This document shows positions 62,411 to 64,000 of a stretch of DNA of 64,000 bases, in pieces. The stretch is from positions 400,189-464,188 of the forward strand of contig NZ_AUNI01000015.1 of the NCBI RefSeq assembly GCF_000447795.1, read 5' to 3'. The notes below the pieces were generated by a model. It was not told the DNA's origin. It made no database searches and saw nothing but the letters and a program-made list of their open reading frames with translations. Source of the DNA: Bacteriovorax sp. Seq25_V. GTDB taxonomy: Bacteria > Bdellovibrionota > Bacteriovoracia > Bacteriovoracales > Bacteriovoracaceae. Made by a program: the position numbers and the translations under genes. Every line of letters starts with the position of its first letter. Position 1 is the first letter of the stretch.

Positions 62411-62448
62411 GGGGAAAGTGGGCATTCTCCCCCTGCCAACTAGAGTTG
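62411..62448. promoter_or_regulatory. Two short inverted repeats in the divergent leader
   Basis: GGGGA (62411-62415) pairs with TCCCC (62428-62432), and CAACT (62437-62441) with AGTTG (62444-62448). TGCCAAC also occurs twice. They sit between the two divergent c-di-GMP-type genes. Confidence 0.35.
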
Positions 62449-62617
62449 CCAACTTTTCGATTCTTGTGACATTTTCAGAAAACCAAGAAAATAATATATA
62501 ACTCATTAGAATCATATAAATGTTATTAAAACCTGATTATTTAACTCGTCTACAATCCTCAGATTGCTAAACTAATAAAACGTTACGGCGTTAACTCATT
62601 TTTGTGTAGGAACAGTT

Positions 62618-63541
62618 ATGGCAAAGGCAAATTACAATTCAGAATTTCTAACTTATTTTAAGAACCCAAAAACATATGAAGAACTTGATCTTGTAGAGAG
62701 TGGGGCCTTAAAACTTCACTGGGCAAATTGGAATAAGCTAGTAAACCATCTTCATTCTAGTATTGATAGAGGTGAAGACATCACTCCGGTAAATGAAGTG
62801 AATCTTATGCTAGACCAATATAAAGAAGTAGAACTCTGGATTATTAATAAGCAGGGAAGTATCCGTTCAAATCTTTATGAACTATACACTTACTATCTCG
62901 ATCCACGTCTACGTGAGTTATGGTTCGAACTTAATGAGGAAACTTTAATTTCTTTTAAGAGTTCTTCAGGGCCATTTATTAGACTCCAGTCAATGAGATG
63001 GTTTAATTTTGATATTTATAAGTTATTCGTATATCAAAAACTTCTGTCTAAATCTGGAGTGATCCCAAGGTCATTTCGTCTTAGTGTTAAGATACCAATG
63101 AGATGTGAATTTATTGACTCTGTTCTGGATGCCATTGATACAACTATTGTACAGGTCTCAAAAGCGGGAATGTTGATGAAGGTTCATTCAAAAGCAGATC
63201 TTCAAAGTTTAAAACTTTGTAACAACGTACGCTTCTTTGGAAATCTGGAGCCATTTATAAGATCTATGGGGAAGAAGATCGAGGCAACAAATGATATCTT
63301 TAATGGTGATGTATTCGAAGGTCACAATAAGATGAATCAATCGTTTAAATTGAAATCAAATATTTTATCTATTGGAAACAACTCTCAGAATATTTTCTAT
63401 TCAAATGGACAAGAGTTTTTCTTATTCTTCTCTTATGATGACCTGGCAGACTTAGATAAGTCTGCGCTCAAAGGGCCAATGATTGAGGCCGTAGAAAAAT
63501 ATGAGGAGTTCTCTCTTAAGCAACTTGTTAAAGTCGCTTAA
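62618..63541 (+). CDS. PilZ-like domain protein
   Basis: A 307-residue soluble protein. Residues about 148-195 resemble a PilZ beta barrel: RSFRLSVKIPMRCEF, then TIVQVSKAGMLMKVHS, near the (D/N)xSxxG pattern but with Val in place of the acidic residue. If so it might bind c-di-GMP weakly, or not at all. The rest is alpha/beta with no known family. It is divergent from a degenerate HD-GYP gene, which suggests a shared second-messenger theme. AGGA lies 7 nt before the ATG. Confidence 0.6.
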   Translation: MAKANYNSEFLTYFKNPKTYEELDLVESGALKLHWANWNKLVNHLHSSIDRGEDITPVNEVNLMLDQYKEVELWIINKQGSIRSNLYELYTYYLDPRLRELWFELNEETLISFKSSSGPFIRLQSMRWFNFDIYKLFVYQKLLSKSGVIPRSFRLSVKIPMRCEFIDSVLDAIDTTIVQVSKAGMLMKVHSKADLQSLKLCNNVRFFGNLEPFIRSMGKKIEATNDIFNGDVFEGHNKMNQSFKLKSNILSIGNNSQNIFYSNGQEFFLFFSYDDLADLDKSALKGPMIEAVEKYEEFSLKQLVKVA

Positions 63542-63670
63542 GATGCCCCCGAGCAATGGTGTTAGATTTAATATATAGAAATTCAATTTTTGAATTAAGA
63601 TGAAAATATTATCTGTAATATCTATAACTTACAAAATGTATTCCTGAATCAGTTTTGCACAGTAAGTAGC

Positions 63671-64000
63671 ATGAAGCACGGCTGCCCTAATCAAAACTGT
63701 AATTACCACCAAAAACGCGATTCAATTATCAAAGATGGAACGTTCAAACGACGTGATGACTCTCGAATCATCCAACGCTATAAATGTAAAAGTTGTGGCA
63801 CTCGATTCTCAAGCTCCACTTTTTCTCTAGCAAAAGGACAGATGAAGAGACGAGTTAATCGCATGGTCTACGAACTTCTTTGTTCTAAGATGTCGATGAA
63901 TCGAATCGCACGAGTTCTGAGAATCAATCCCAAAACAGTTGCTAGAAAACTAGATTATCATGCAAAGAGATGCGCAATAAAGAATAAGAACTTTCGAGCA
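63671..64000 (+). mobile_element. IS1/IS1595-type transposase, N-terminal part (runs off window)
   Basis: An open frame from ATG 63671 runs to the last base, 110 codons. It starts MKHGCPNQNCNYHQKRDSII, then RYKCKSCGTRFSSSTFS: a zinc ribbon of the InsA/IS1595 type with two CxxC-like pairs. A helix-turn-helix follows (MSMNRIARVLRINPKTVARK). The catalytic domain lies beyond the window, so I cannot say whether the copy is intact. The 129 bp before it hold no gene, and no terminal repeat was confirmed. Confidence 0.8.

Noticed and set aside
1..64000. tRNA or rRNA genes
   Set aside because: No cloverleaf with a GGTTCGA-type arm or rRNA core sequence was seen by reading; the one TTCGATTC hit lies inside thiI.
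1..64000. CRISPR array or prophage
   Set aside because: No regularly spaced repeats and no phage structural genes were found.

Overview
The window looks like chromosomal DNA from a low-G+C, Gram-negative bacterium, most likely a Bacteriovorax/Halobacteriovorax-type member of the Bdellovibrionota. The evidence is Gram-negative envelope machinery (Lgt, ExbB/ExbD, heptosyltransferase-like GT9, a MltD-like transglycosylase), a flagellin, PilT, many secreted proteins of unknown function, and many small phosphorelay parts. This placement is inferred from gene content and base composition; there is no rRNA gene in the window to confirm it. Genes are densely packed with 1-8 nt overlaps, GTG and TTG starts are common, and no tRNA, rRNA, CRISPR array or prophage was seen.

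Layout. 1-3.8 kb: the end of an ABC ATPase gene, csaA, a divergent LysR/YceI pair, pirin and a GNAT. 3.9-6.3 kb: a looser stretch of small unrecognised genes, one resembling the TraB/TIKI fold. 6.4-10.0 kb: three secreted proteins, the middle one a secreted protein-kinase-like fold. 10.1-15.7 kb: a three-gene operon (zinc-motif protein, ceramidase-like membrane protein, RluA-type synthase), then radical SAM, DUF2489, lgt, and serS. 15.8-22.0 kb: Hpt and response-regulator parts, a ParA-like ATPase with a small partner, and a sensor kinase / HD-domain / lipoprotein operon. 22.0-29.4 kb: DsbA-like oxidoreductase, cyclophilin, a divergent SelO-like protein, an S51 peptidase, cmoA-cmoB, and a ChpT-like/response-regulator pair. 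29.5-36.8 kb: aconitase, an Hpt protein, a DUF4105 protease-like protein, a MITE-like inverted-repeat element and an App1-like phosphatase. 37.3-43.3 kb: cysteine desulfurase plus thiI, then prc. 43.3-53.2 kb: pilT, GT9, an adenosine-deaminase-like hydrolase with a J-domain protein, an enolase-superfamily epimerase, the MltD-like transglycosylase, GT4, exbBD and a hibernation-factor-like protein. 53.3-60.9 kb: flagellin convergent with a complete pstSCAB-phoU-phoB-phoR operon. 61-64 kb: a degenerate HD-GYP protein, a PilZ-like protein, and the start of an IS1/IS1595-type transposase cut by the window edge.

How the genes fit together. The clearest systems are the phosphate uptake and sensing operon, the U34 cmo5U pair (CmoA makes the cofactor, CmoB uses it), the sulfur-transfer pair for tRNA 4-thiouridine, and an envelope/peptidoglycan set (transglycosylase, L-Ala-Glu epimerase-like enzyme, Prc, Lgt). 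Several signalling genes look incomplete as classical two-component proteins: a receiver joined to a histidine-box helix without an ATPase domain, a ChpT-like histidine protein in an operon with a PhoB-type regulator, and two HD-GYP proteins that have lost different halves of the motif. They probably work as relays or scaffolds.

The less expected signals are: a secreted kinase-like protein behind an attenuator-like hairpin; a SelO-like protein apparently lacking the catalytic lysine; a 163-bp element with inverted terminal repeats; a flagellin leader with a sigma28-like promoter and tandem GGA repeats; and convergent gene pairs whose stop codons overlap inside hairpins.
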